From: Nephrocerus scutellatus
Lineage: Eukaryota; Arthropoda; Insecta; Diptera; Pipunculidae
Assembly (NCBI GenBank): GCA_947095585.1
Contig: OX352761.1
Location: forward strand, 32,517,777-32,581,776
DNA: 64,000 bases
Direction: 5' to 3'
Positions within the stretch are counted from its first letter, which is position 1. Each line of letters begins with the position of its first letter. A program made the position numbers and the translations under genes. The notes below the pieces were generated by a model. The model was not told where the DNA came from. It saw only the letters and a program-made list of their open reading frames with translations, and searched no databases. Below are positions 11,153 through 21,420 of this stretch, one piece after another.

Positions 11153-11262
11153 TGAATCTACTTTATAGGTGGACAGGAGAAAATTTAGTACGGTATCAAA
11201 AATTTTATGTTACGATTTTGAGTTATGATTTTGTGTTGCGATTTTGTGTTGAGTTTTAAGAA
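11153..11262 (+). repeat. Module Y copy, inverted relative to 10960-11073
   Basis: GGAGAAAATTTAGTACGGTATCAAAAATT and the following GATTTTGTGTTGCGATTTTGTG run match the reverse complement of 10960-11073. The two could fold into a stem of about 100 bp around an 80-base spacer. Confidence 0.65.
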
Positions 11263-11619
11263 ATTATTATTTCCACTTTCTTTTCCATTTAAAAAAAAAA
11301 CCTACATATTAGTATACATAAATATAATAATAATTTAAATCTCGAAAATTAAAAACGAAAAAACCAAATGGAAAACTTTTTTCAAAAGCCTGAATTGCTC
11401 GAGAGGACTTGGACAATCCACGAAAATCCACAAAGCAGAATTTTGATAAGACTTTTGGCTCGATAGTTGTGCGTGCCCTTTTCGATGGTAAGGCCTGGTA
11501 CTACAGAGCAACGTTTCACTGTCGAGTTCTTGGCCCTCAAGAAAGAAGTCAAGTTGCAGAAGGACAGAATTGTACTACAGAGGCTCCGAAAATTTTGAAG
11601 GCCCAATTTCGTAACTATT

Positions 11620-11910
11620 TGTAATATTTTCTTGGTCAGGGATTTTGTAGTTTTCCCTGGCTATGGTGCATTGATTAAAGCATTGGACTCGCGTCCGTTT
11701 TAGTTTCGTAATCTTTTTCGTTTTTGCTTTTTTATTGAATCAGAGAGAATTCTAAGAGAATAAACTGAAACCGGCTACAAACGTGAGGAATGTGATATAT
11801 TGTAAATTACATTTCTTCGATTTTTGATTTTTTATAAAGGGCTTAGACCAGCTTATTGCCGTGGCGGAAGTCATTCAGAGAGTTCTACCTTGGCAATAAG
11901 TTTTCATATA
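11620..11910 (+). repeat. Family D repeat, probable LINE 3' untranslated region
   Basis: TTTGTAATATTTTCTTGGTCAGGG, a GACTCGCGTCC box, AATCAGAGAGAATTCT and GAAACCGGCTACAAACGTGAGG run in order. The same order occurs at 38320-38500, directly after a LINE RT tail, and in reverse at 56161-56420. The position at 38.3 kb suggests that family D is the 3' untranslated region of a LINE. Confidence 0.65.
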
Positions 11911-12084
11911 AAGAAAAAAATATTAACATACAGAAATTTAAATATACACTTAGGCTCAAAGAAAAAAAAACGATATTTTTCTGTTTTAAAAAGTTTCCTC
12001 TATAATATCTTTCGGTAACGAATCATGAAAATTTAAGAGCTCGGGATTTTTACAGATTTACCCATTACCCTGAGTAATGAGTAA

Positions 12085-12330
12085 TGAGTCAGAAAAAGCG
12101 AAAATAAAAAAATCTCTGTCTGTCTGTATGTCTGTCTGCCTGTGTCCACTCTACAGCCCAGACAGCTGAACTTATCGGGATGAAAATTCAAATTTAAGCT
12201 TTCTAAAGAAACTACATTATCGGCCGTAAGGAGAAAATTTAGCCCGGTATCAAGAATAATTTTTTGTTACGATTGAAGTTATGATTTTGCGTTGCGATTT
12301 TGTGTTGCGATTTTATGTTACATTTTGAAT
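12085..12330 (+). repeat. Module X followed by module Y
   Basis: Module X (12085-12203) is the inverted partner of 10813-10949. Module Y (12205-12330) follows immediately. X-then-Y order is what the junction of two head-to-tail copies of a Y-X element would give. Confidence 0.6.
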
Positions 12331-13470
12331 TCTTGTAACTAAATCATTTCTCAAGCAATTTCTATAAAATTCGGTATGTAGGAAAAATATGCGACTATAA
12401 GACTTTTTGCTATGGAAATTCTGGGATACAGTCATTAGAGACTGGAATTCGAAGAACTAAGCCATTTCTCAAGAGAAAGATGCGACTATAAGACTAATTC
12501 CTATGGAAATTCTGGGATACGGTCATTAGGGACTGGAATTTTGAGAACTAACTTTTCTTTAGCGATTTCTATGAAACTCGGTTTACGGTCATTAGGGACT
12601 GGAATTTCGAGAACTAACTTTTCTTTAGCGATTTCTATGAAACTCGGTATTGCCTTTTTGGGTGTCCTTTGGGGGCCTTTTAAGGGTCCCTTTATGGTCT
12701 TTTGGGGGTCTTTTGAAGAGTCTTTTGAGCGTCTTTCGGTGGTCTTTTTGTGAGTCTTTTGTGGGTCTTTGGGGGTCCTTTGGGTATCTTTTACGGTCTT
12801 TTGGGGTATTTTAGGGTCTTCTTGAGTTTCAAATTTAAGCTTTCTAAAGAAACTACATTATCGGCCGTAAGGAGAAAATTTAGCCCGGTATCAAGAATAA
12901 TTTTTTGTTACGATTGAAGTTATGATTTTGCGTTGCGATTTTGTGTTGCGATTTTATGTTACATTTTGAATTCTTGTAACTAAATCATTTCTCAAGCAAG
13001 TTCTATAAAATTCGGTATGTAGGAAAAATATGCGACTATAAGACTTTTTGCTATGGAAATTCTGGGATACAGTCATTAGAGACTGGAATTCGAAGAACTA
13101 AGCCATTTCTCAAGAGAAAGATGCGACTATAAGACTAATTCCTATGGAAATTCTGGGATACGGTCATTAGGGACTGGAATTTTGAGAACTAACTTTTCTT
13201 TAGCGATTTCTATGAAACTCGGTTTACGGTCATTAGGGACTGGAATTTCGAGAACTAACTTTTCTTTAGCGATTTCTATGAAACTCGGTATTGCCTTTTT
13301 GGGTGTCCTTTGGGGGCCTTTTAAGGGTCCCTTTATGGTCTTTTGGGGGTCTTTTGAAGAGTCTTTTGAGCGTCTTTCGGTGGTCTTTTTGTGAGTCTTT
13401 TGTGGGTCTTTGGGGGTCCTTTGGGTATCTTTTACGGTCTTTTGGGGTATTTTAGGGTCTTCTTGAGTTT
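12189..13470 (+). repeat. 641-bp tandem duplication
   Basis: 12189-12829 and 12830-13470 are aligned copies with an offset of exactly 641 bp. I saw one substitution (T/G near 12357/12998). The unit holds module Y, diverged 90-120-bp subrepeats (boxes TATGGAAATTCTGGGATAC and ATTTCTATGAAACTCGG) and a G/T-rich minisatellite tail. Identical 70-codon open frames at 12541 and 13182 are a by-product of the duplication, not genes. Confidence 0.95.
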
Positions 13471-13541
13471 TCAGAGGTCTTTTTGGGGTATTTTTATGAT
13501 TCCTTTTGGGGTTTTTTGATGGTCTTTTCGGGTTTTTAATC
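12650..13541 (+). repeat. G/T-rich degenerate minisatellite (GGTCTTTT-like)
   Basis: At 12650-12826 and 13291-13541 the strand is built of degenerate 8-11-base units such as GGTCTTTTGGG and GGTCTTTGGGG. The copia element sits inside this repeat, which resumes for a few tens of bases after 18088 (GGTATCTTGAGGGTATTTTT). Confidence 0.75.
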
Positions 13542-13546
13542 GGTAT

Positions 13547-13716
13547 TGTTGAGCAAAACGAATCGAAGCCACAATAAGATATAACACCGTCTCCGAGCGT
13601 GATTGAAACAAAACAGAACTTTATTAAGAAAGAAATTACATGACAGTGTTTAGTGAGAGTTCATTTGTAAATGTTGCCATTGTGCAATTACAATATTATT
13701 CAACCCTTTTTTAACA
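13547..13716 (-). repeat. copia 3' LTR
   Basis: 170 bp beginning TGTTGAGC and ending TTTAACA on the plus strand, giving TG...CA ends. A polyadenylation hexamer (AATAAA on the element strand) lies at about 13620-13625. Confidence 0.95.
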
Positions 13717-13727
13717 CTCCCACTTTT
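13717..13727 (-). promoter_or_regulatory. Polypurine tract of copia element
   Basis: On the element strand the bases just before the 3' LTR read AAAAGTGGGAG, the expected purine run that primes plus-strand DNA synthesis. Confidence 0.8.
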
Positions 13728-13871
13728 GATTAATTTACGATTCTATGTACAAGTTTCTTTATCATTAAATTTTAAATTAAATTCTATACAAACTTAATAC
13801 TTTAATTATGTATATAAAATTATTCACATTTATTATTTCAAATAAAAACATTTTAATTTTAAATTCAGTTA

Positions 13872-15026
13872 CTAGTTGTTTTTATTTGTAATTCCTATCA
13901 AATATGTAAACATTTCAAATTTTTCTTTATTCAGTGGTTTTGTAAATATATCTGCTTTTTGTTTTTCAGACTGTACGTATTGAATGTTAAAATCACCTCG
14001 TTCATAGCATTCTCGAATCAAATGGAATCGCACATCGATATGTTTTGTGCGTTTGTGGTACTCGGGATTCTTTATTAGCCGTATTGCACCTTGATTGTCC
14101 ATATTTAATGTTGTTTCGATGTTACTTGTTGGTATCAGCTCTTTCAAAATACGGCGAATCCAGAGAAGTTCCTTTAATGCTTGAGAAGCTGCTACGTACT
14201 CCGACTCTGTAGTAGATAAAGACACACATTTTTGTCTTTCTGACGACCAAGAGATTGGGCCGCTTCCTACCATAAACACAAAAACAGTAGTGGATCGTCT
14301 ACTTAGAGTGTCCCCAGCATAGTCAGCATCGCTAAGACAGTTTAAGGAAATAATTTTTTTTGCATCATAAAATATACCAAAATTTTTTGTTCCACTGAGG
14401 TATTTGAAAATCCTTTTTACAGCTGTAACGTGTTCTTGCGTTGGCGCATCCAGGTATCTTGACACAACTCCCACTGCAAAAGCTATATCCGGTCTTGTAG
14501 CAACTGCCAAATAAATAAGACTTCCTACGCCTTCTCTGTACGGAAAACTGACAGCAATATTTTTTGTATGTACGCATCCGGCCATTAAACTTTCAGCAGG
14601 AGTAGACACCGCCTTGCAGTTTTCCATATTGAATCTCTTTAAGACTCGTTCAGTATAAAGTTCCTGGTTAACATGAATAGACCCATTCGTATTTCGGTTT
14701 ATTTCAAGACCTAAGAAATAATCAGCATCTAAAAGAGTTATTTCAAACTTATTTTGTAGAAATTTAATCAGCCGCATTGCACATTCTTTTTTCTCTGCAG
14801 CTATTAGGCCGTCGTCTATATAAATCGCTAGAATTATTTTTCCTTCTTTGCCATCTTTGATAAAAACGCATGAATCCATTTTACTCGGTACTAACGAAAA
14901 TTCCTTGAGAACGCTGGTAAGTTTCCTATTCCAACATCTGGAAGCTTGTTTTAAGCCATACAAGCTTTTCCGAAGCCTGCATACCTTTTTCAGATCTATC
15001 GTCGATTTCTTCATGCAAATCTCCAT
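13872..15026 (-). pseudogene. copia reverse transcriptase C-terminal half and RNase H
   Basis: A 384-codon frame that is intact by itself. Near the start it has KSLYGLKQASRCW (residues 20-32), then the palm motif YIDD (69-72), LGLEI (106-110) and the copia-type VGSLIYL...TRPDI block (167-181). RNase H follows, with acidic residues in SDADYAGD (232-239), STTESEY (271-277) and NMDNQGA (308-314), and ends near KADIFTKPL. These domains make cDNA and degrade the RNA template. The frame is shifted relative to the upstream half of RT; the change falls near 14985-15010, between the AFLNGDL block and YGLKQ. The first ~10 residues of this open frame are probably out of frame. Confidence 0.92.
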
Positions 15027-16011
15027 TCAAAAACGCAGTCTTTACATCAAATTGAGTAAGATGTAAATTTTCACTAGCTGTAATAGCCAGTATCGAACGA
15101 ATAGATGCAAATTTTGCCACTGGATTGAAAGTCTCCTCATAGTCTTGTCCATATTCTTGGGTAAAACCTCTGACAACAACCTTGGGCAACCTTGCTTTGA
15201 ATTTTTCTTGATTGGTTTTGCCCATGTTCTTCAGTTTGAAAACCCACTTGTTGTCTATAACTTTTCGGTCTGCGGGGCAGTGAACCAGATCCCATGTGTT
15301 ATTATTTTCAAGACTAGTCATCTCCTCTTTCATAGCTTGCTTCCATCGCACCGCATCTCTAGATTTGACTGCATCATTGTAGCTCTGAGGCTCACCGTCT
15401 GCAAAAAATTCATGTTTTTCAATGAAATTGTACATACCAACACCTTGCTTGGTCGTTTTGCTACGGAGTCTCTGTTTCAATGGTACTTCTTTTTCTGCTT
15501 CGCTGGACTTATGTATCTCTGTATCGTCGATGTCAATTGAGCCATCTGACAACCGCTCTCCATCAGTTTCGTGTATATTTTCTGCATACTCTTTGTTGTT
15601 ATCGCTGTCATGAGACAATTCATTTTCATTTATTTGAATGACTGTAGATTCTGAGACTTTTTGGCTAGAAAAATGATAATCGGTTTCCACAAAAGCAACA
15701 TCTCGCGTAATTTTTACTGTATTTAGAGAAGGCACCCAAATTCTGTAGCCTTTAGTTGTTGAATAGCCCACTAAAATTCCTTTATTGGCTTTTCTGTCCC
15801 ACTTACGACGCTGTTGTTTGGGAATGTGAATAAATGCTTCTGAACCGAAAACCCTTAAATGCTTTGGATTAAATCGATGCCCAGTCCATAATTCAAAAGG
15901 TGTTTTTTTCTTAACTGAGCTAGTGCCGGTTCTATTTAAAATGAAACTGCTGTGTTTACTGTTTCTGCCCAAATTTTTTGCCTGAAGCATTGTTCGAGAT
16001 GCTTCGACCAC
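14926..16011 (-). pseudogene. copia integrase C-terminus, linker and RT N-terminal half
   Basis: This continues integrase after its nonsense codon with VEASRTML and a TPFELWTGHRFNPKHLRVFG segment (the copia integrase C-terminal block), followed by GILVGYSTTKGYRIW. An acidic, low-complexity linker comes next. RT then begins with WKQAMKEEM, NNTWDLV, NKWVFKLK, the K-x-R-x-V-x-x-G-F-Q-like block, and FDVKTAFLNGDL with the first catalytic aspartate. The frame is lost shortly after that point. Confidence 0.9.
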
Positions 16012-16020
16012 CGTCCTGTT

Positions 16021-16884
16021 TTATCTTTCGACACTGCCGTTTTGTTCAGGCGTATAAGGTACTGTCGTTCGATGACGAACACAATGTTTTTCAAGAGGAG
16101 ATTTGACAGCATCATTCACAAATTTTAGGCCATTATCAGTACGTAGTGTCTGCACAGGAGGTCTGCCTTCACTCTTGGCTAAATGTAAAAACTTTTCAAT
16201 CATCGAGCATATTTCTGATTTTTGCTTGACAAAGTAAACAGCTCTAAAATGAGAAAAGTGGTCTTTAAAAATCAGAAAATACCTGCACCCTGCAATTGAT
16301 GGTTCCTCCATTGGACCGCATACATCTGCGTGCACAATCTCTCCAGTTCTAAGTGCTCGAAAATCACTTTTCGGAAATGACAACCTGTGCTGCTTTCCAA
16401 AACAGCATGCACCACATAAGAAATCCTCGCCTCTTTTGTAAATTATGTTTTCTTTGTTGAGGAATGAACGCACATGAGTCTGATTTTGATGGGCTAATCT
16501 TTCATGCCAAAGTTTCAGTTCTTCTACTCGAGTCTCTGCTAAATTCGCCAAAGCCGTCTTATTGTTTACTACTTTAAAAAGCATGCGAACCAGTTTATTG
16601 TGTCGCTTTCCCACTGCCACAGTTTCTCGACTATCCTTTTTAGCAAAAAAACACTCTTCACTGTTTGACGTAAGAACCAAACCTTTGTCTAGTGCTCGAC
16701 TTTGTGAGAATAAATTCACGGAGATTTGTGGAACAAATAAAACATTTGACAAGTATTTATTTTTCCAATTTTTCCCATTAAAGGCCAAAATGTTTATATC
16801 TCCAACTCCAAGCGCTGGTATTATTTTACCGCTGCCGATTTTAATGTCGGATGGTTCGGTAAATTGACGGTAGTTGTCAAACTA
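16021..16884 (-). pseudogene. copia integrase (zinc-binding and catalytic core)
   Basis: The frame from 16788 carries the pre-integrase HHCC zinc site (H95, H100, C125, C128) and the D-D-E triad: D155 in HADVCGP, D218 in RTDNG and E254 in NGSVER, with D-35-E spacing. A TAA codon at 16021-16023 stops the frame two residues after the catalytic glutamate and the same frame continues beyond it, so this looks like a point mutation. On the upstream side the frame runs unbroken from a TAG codon at 16882-16884, at the end of the protease segment. Confidence 0.92.
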
Positions 16885-17370
16885 CTCTTTGTTGTGTGTC
16901 ATGTGGTCACTGGCACCGCTGTCGAAATACCAATTGTCATCAATATCTCCTTTAAATATATATGCATTGCTTAAGTTTTCATCTATCGCACTCTTACACT
17001 CACTTATATGTTTGGCTGTAAGAGTTTCACCTCTTTGCATTTCGTTTTTATATGCATTTTTATTTCGATTAGAATGAAATGGTTTCAGCACTACCGATGT
17101 ACAATCTCTTCGCCAATGCCCATATTTATTGCAAGCGAAACATTTTCCTGGTTTATAAAACCGTTTTTGCTGCTTTGGGTTTTTTTGTTTCGCCACTAAA
17201 GCAACTGTTTCTAAAACGTTGTTTGAATGCAAATGCATACGTACCTCTTCTGTTTCTAAGCGCGATGTGAGATTTTCAAGTGTTTGCTGGTCTGTTGGTG
17301 CCGATTCCCATGCAGAAAAGAAATGACTGAATGTTTCAGGAAGAGTCATTAGAATTTTTGTGATCACCAT
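16882..17370 (-). pseudogene. copia gag C-terminus (CCHC knuckle) and protease active site
   Basis: After a gag helical segment, residues 77-90 form the nucleic-acid-binding knuckle C-x2-C-x4-H-x4-C (17101-17142). The protease motif DSGA with its catalytic aspartate lies at residues 150-153 and is followed by SDHMT. The frame ends at a TAG codon (16882-16884) and the same frame resumes directly with matching copia sequence, so the stop appears to be one substitution. Gag, protease and integrase share one frame here, as in copia polyproteins. Confidence 0.92.
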
Positions 17371-17807
17371 ACTTTGTGATACTTCTTCCCCTACTATGTC
17401 GGACTATATTTTCTAGCTTTGAAATATGAGTTGCAACATCATCGGCTGGATCCATAGCAAAGCTATAGAATTTTTGTTGCAACATATGCTTGTTCGATTT
17501 TGAGCTCTGTTCATATACCGCTTTAAGTTTCGTCCACATTTGTTCAGCCGTGGTACAGTTTACAACGTGTCGTAGTGGTGTACCACCAATGCTGGTTACA
17601 ATGATTGCTGTCTGCCTTCATCCAATTATTCAGGCGAGTATCAAACACCACCTGATTATCACTTTCTGCCTTTACCGGCTGTGAATTTACACCATTTATG
17701 TGTTCAAACAGCCCTGACGCCTTTAGCAAAATTGCTACTTGAAATTTCCAAACCGAGTATTGCTCAGAATTTTGGAGCTTTTCTATTTTCAAGGATTCGG
17801 TTTCCAT
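17336..17807 (-). pseudogene. copia gag N-terminal part
   Basis: The probable start is the ATG at 17807, giving METESLKIEKL followed by the gag pattern Y-S-V-W-K-F-x-x-x-I-L-L-K (copia Gag has the same W-K-F block near its N-terminus). An upstream in-frame start at 17828 is possible. The frame changes near 17545-17575 and again near 17385-17395. The middle part, from 17539, contains W-T-K-L-K-A-V-Y-E and L-Q-Q-K-F-Y. Gag forms the virus-like particle. Confidence 0.85.
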
Positions 17808-17903
17808 TTTAATACTGTTAAAGCGCAAAATATTATTTAATTAAAAAAAAACGAACTTGCGTACAAAAAAGGCTAACCAACCAAAAAAATCAAATCACGT
17901 GTA

Positions 17904-17917
17904 CTGGGCCCATAACC
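17904..17917 (-). promoter_or_regulatory. Primer-binding site matching the initiator-tRNA anticodon region
   Basis: The 14 plus-strand bases CTGGGCCCATAACC touch the 5' LTR and equal the anticodon stem-loop region of insect initiator methionine tRNA, so the element RNA can pair with it. Drosophila copia is known to prime from a cleaved initiator-Met tRNA half at this internal region, not at the tRNA 3' end. Confidence 0.88.
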
Positions 17918-18087
17918 TGTTGAGCAAAACGAATCGAAGCCAAAATAAGAGACAACACCGTCTTCGAGCGTGATTGAAACAAAACAGAACTTTATTAAGA
18001 AAGTAATTACATGACAGTGTTTAGTGAGAGTTCATTTGTAAATGTTGCCATTGTGCAATTACAATATTATTCAAACCTTTTTTAACA
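17918..18087 (-). repeat. copia 5' LTR
   Basis: 170 bp with the same ends as the other LTR and about 6 differences from it. An element-strand AATAAA is at 17991-17996. Confidence 0.95.
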
Positions 18088-18092
18088 GGTAT
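18088..18092. other. Target-site duplication GGTAT (partner at 13542-13546)
   Basis: Five identical bases border both LTRs, the length copia-type integrases make. Confidence 0.92.
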
Positions 18093-18860
18093 CTTGAGGG
18101 TATTTTTGCCCCTTAAGATCAAAGAAGTTTCACTTACACCGCGCATAAAGGTTTCATGTACTGTTTTTGTTTTTGTAAGTTCTTTAGTTCTGGTCTTTCC
18201 TAATTTTTAAAGTGCTCTTATTAGAGTAATCCACTTTGTAACTTGAAGCGAATTTATGCGAAACTTGTTATTTTGTTAAAAAAAAGTTGAATTTAGCCCA
18301 GATTACTTACAGCTCAACTTGAACCCAAAGCATAAACAAACATGTGCAGCAATTGCAATATGTTACGCTTTTCCGAAATTCTTGGTAGATTAAGCATATT
18401 TTTTTTCAGTCCTGAGTGTGCAAACTGACTGCATATAATTTTCTTATTATTTTGTATTATTAGGTATGCTTAATATAATAATGTACTTTTATGCTAAGTA
18501 GGTAATAAGTTTACATAATTACTCCCGTCTTAGAAAATAATAAAGCACTTTTTGATCATCCAAAAAGTTTGTCGTTATATTTTTATTTTGGTTAGCTATC
18601 CTCAACCAGTGGTAAGGTGGCTAACTAATTGGACAATATTATACCAGATGTATCGATACATGCACCTTGATTATCTCGTTGGAACAAAAGATTTCCAACG
18701 TAACGTGATCCCAGCATTCGCTTTTCCCCACCAGTGGTAAGTGGTGACTGCTGATCGATCCAAATTTAGGACACGATAAGCGTTTGCCAATGCTTTAAAC
18801 ACTGGCACAATATTTGTCGTGTTTTTTCACGTAGAGGCGTGTATCAAGTCTATAACCAAG
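18093..18860. other. Non-coding flank of the copia element
   Basis: No coding signal. A segment at 18390-18480 (GCATATTTTTTTTCAGTC...CAAACTGACTGCATATAATTTTC) has a diverged second copy at 22015-22095, so at least part of this is an unnamed dispersed repeat. Confidence 0.5.
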
Positions 18861-19170
18861 TACCAAAGACAGCTGCATTTTGACAAGATCTGGCCATAGG
18901 AACACACAGAATCCAGCGAGATGGAAGCAGTCATCGAAAGATATCATCATGTGTATTGAGAAACTAGTTCAACAAGAAGAGCGTAATGCCGAAAGTTTCA
19001 ACAAGGTGATCAGCAATTACAAGGATCCCGCTGATAGGAAAATACAAGAAGGCTGTTTTCGAGAAAGACTCCGACGTTTGGAGGAAGGATGGAAAGTGTT
19101 CGAGTAAACCGAATCCAAGATCAGGTCGATACCATATGTAGCGGCTGATCACGATTAGCGGCTGATCGCA
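18861..19170 (+). pseudogene. Possible LTR-retrotransposon gag N-terminal fragment
   Basis: The frame starting at 18880 encodes a charged helical segment containing FRERLRRLEEGWKVFE, which resembles the R-L-x-x-L-E-x-x-W-x-x-F pattern of BEL/Pao- or gypsy-type Gag N-termini. It runs into a stop at 19105. No knuckle, protease or LTR is nearby. The assignment is by pattern only. Confidence 0.4.
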
Positions 19171-19214
19171 TTGCTTGCGAGGTCCTCAATTCGCGCTCGT
19201 GTGCACCATTTTGA

Positions 19215-20936
19215 TGCAACAAATCACGAGGGACCTAGCATGGATATTTGAGTGGTTTTAATCAAGCCTGTAGCGTTCAGGTACAAGATCAGCTCGGTGA
19301 TCCTGTAATCTAAATCTTCTTTAAGGTCGTGAAAAAATGGTTTACCTGCCCTGCTAGGGCCGGACAACTGCAGAGGAATAGTGTATGACAGTTTCTTTAT
19401 CATTTTCATATTTGCAACTTCTGCAGAAGTTGTTGTGCGGTATACCCGCTGACCAGTGGCCCGTACTGATAGCCACAGCTCTGGCAATATCCTACCGGGT
19501 TCTAGATAACAACTAGGTGATTTTCCTTTTGTTGTAGGATGGCCACATCCATCTTGATATGGCGCAGTATTAAAAAAGGAGAGAATTTGCTCCTTGATGA
19601 GCCCATTGAACAGCTAATCCTCTCTATAGAACCGGTGCTCATAGCGACACCCATCTTGGCTTATTCGTCCGCCTTCTCATTACCTCCATATTACTGTGCC
19701 CCGGCACCCATACTATAGTGATGTCCAGGAATTGGCTAACAGAGGCCAATTCTTCTTGGCACTGTTTTACATGTTTCGAGTTTATGGTGGTCCATAAATC
19801 GTCCTTATGACAAATTGGCTATATGCCCTCCCTTCCGATTTGTGCGTTACTTAATCTTAGTCCCCTGCAGGCCTTCCTAGTTGCTAGGATCTATGCCTGA
19901 AAGATGCTAGCTGAATCCGTTAGATTGTATGACCTTGACAGATTTAGATCATCCGAGAAGATACCTACACCGACTCCATCCTTCATCTTGGATCCGTCAG
20001 TGAATATTGTTACGTCGAATCGCCTTATTACTGCCCCATCCTCCCAGCTTCCCCAGGTAGGAAACTCGACGCTGCACGAGGAATTGAAGCTAAATTTAGG
20101 GATGCAGTAGTCAGTAGATGATGGTATCATGCACTCAGGTACTATCTACAGTATATTACAGTGCCCGTATGGTTTAGTAATAAACCACCCAGAATCTCTG
20201 AGTCGTAGTGCACTGCAAGTCGCACCATACTTGATAAATATGTCAGTGCAGATGGTGTTAAGGGTATCGGTGGGACAAGACCGAAGAGCTCCTGTGATGC
20301 CTACTGCTGTGATCTATGTAATCTGCAGAGTTTTGTGGCGTTATACTTCTTCTTTATCGCTGGCCCCTAAACCAATGATCCATAGATAAGAATTGGCCGC
20401 ACTCTTAGCCAGGAAGTCGACAGCTCCAGTGATTTATGTATCATAATCGGCTGTATGCCATCCAGGCCAGGAGAGTTATAGGCCGAAAACTTCTTAAAGC
20501 CCAGGAAACCTCTTCCTGGGTTATGATATTATCCACTGCCTCGCGAGAGACCGGATGCTCTGCATGCAGCCTCTCCCAGTTATTTATGCGTTAATAACTG
20601 CTGGTGTGGAAGTGTGTATTTATAAGAAGATCCAAGGATTTTGCCGCAGATGCCATCCAGCAACCGTAAGCTTTCTTTGATGAAAGTCGGACTGGTGCTC
20701 TCTTTGGACAGAATCTTGCAAATTCTAGCAGAGTCCATGGTAGTTTCATTTGATTGAGAGAAGTCCATCCAAGAGCGTCGCTTGGCTTCTTTGATGGTCT
20801 TCTTGTACCTTCTTAGGCAGTCTTTATAAGGATTCGCTCCACCACGGCGGCTGACCTTTTTGGCTCCGACTGATTGGCAAGAGGCTTTCAGAGCCACTTT
20901 CATTGATTTCTCGAACGTTTCAACTTTCTTGTCCAA
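19215..20936 (-). pseudogene. RNase H-bearing LINE fragment (I/LOA/R1-like), decayed
   Basis: Minus strand. 20936-20580 encodes a basic segment (NPYKDCLRRYKKTIKEAKRRSW) typical of the linker between endonuclease and RT. Most of RT is reduced to scraps at 20560-20140. 20130-19891 carries the start of RNase H: FTDGSKMKDGVGVGIFSDD, then an S-x-F-Q-A block. Further down a VPGHSN block is readable in other frames. The end near 19330-19390 has a C-P-A-L-A-G motif, as in the cysteine-rich C-termini of these LINEs. Several stops and frame changes are present. RNase H in a non-LTR element limits it to the I, LOA and R1 related clades. Confidence 0.72.
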
Positions 20937-21420
20937 TTCGTCAACCGAAGTTATCTCAACATTGGGTAATTTCCCTAATTTTGACTGGATGATATTGCAG
21001 AATTTCAGTTTTTATAATCTTTTGAAAAAAAATTTGAAGATCTTTACGCTAATTCGAGATTGTTGGTTTCTGCTCTTATCAGTAAATTACTCACCCAACC
21101 AAATCTTGCTGCAGATACAATTTCAGCCAACGCCAGGAGTGTATCATGGGATAAGACAATCTCGGTGTACACACCGAATCGGAGAATAACCCACATGTTA
21201 ATAAAAAAGTTAGAAAGCGATTCGCACACCATAATTGTACAGTCACTCGAAAAACCAAAAGAACTTCAAACAACAAAGCAAGTAATGGACTAAGAAAATG
21301 TATCAATGTTTAGAAGCTCTGGGCAAGGATCGGCACATCGAGAATCGACGAAGAGTCCCCCTTCAAGGACGTTAGTTGCGGCAGCGACTTCATCTACGGA
21401 TGCATATCTCAAAATCTGAA
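20937..21420. other. Unrecognised sequence
   Basis: Overlapping short open frames on both strands, none matching a family I know. The part next to 20937 may be more linker sequence of the LINE. Confidence 0.35.

Larger units (their letters stand above)
13547..18087 (-). mobile_element. Ty1/copia LTR retrotransposon, complete span, inactive
   Basis: The element is 4,541 bp between two 170-bp LTRs and is flanked by the same five bases, GGTAT, at 13542-13546 and 18088-18092. It lies on the minus strand. Order of domains: gag, CCHC knuckle, protease, integrase, reverse transcriptase, RNase H, with integrase before RT as in Ty1/copia. It is broken by two frame changes in gag, a nonsense codon after protease, a nonsense codon in integrase and a frame change in RT. 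The two LTRs differ at about 6 of 170 positions, so insertion was fairly recent compared with the debris around it. The host site is a G/T-rich minisatellite. Confidence 0.97.

Noticed and set aside
12541..13394. Two identical 70-codon frames as a duplicated gene
   Set aside because: They lie in subrepeats plus a G/T-rich minisatellite and are identical only because the surrounding 641 bp are duplicated.
13872..17828. Plus-strand frames across the copia element (for example 15145-15540 and 16562-16867)
   Set aside because: They are shadows of the minus-strand gag-pol frames and match nothing themselves.
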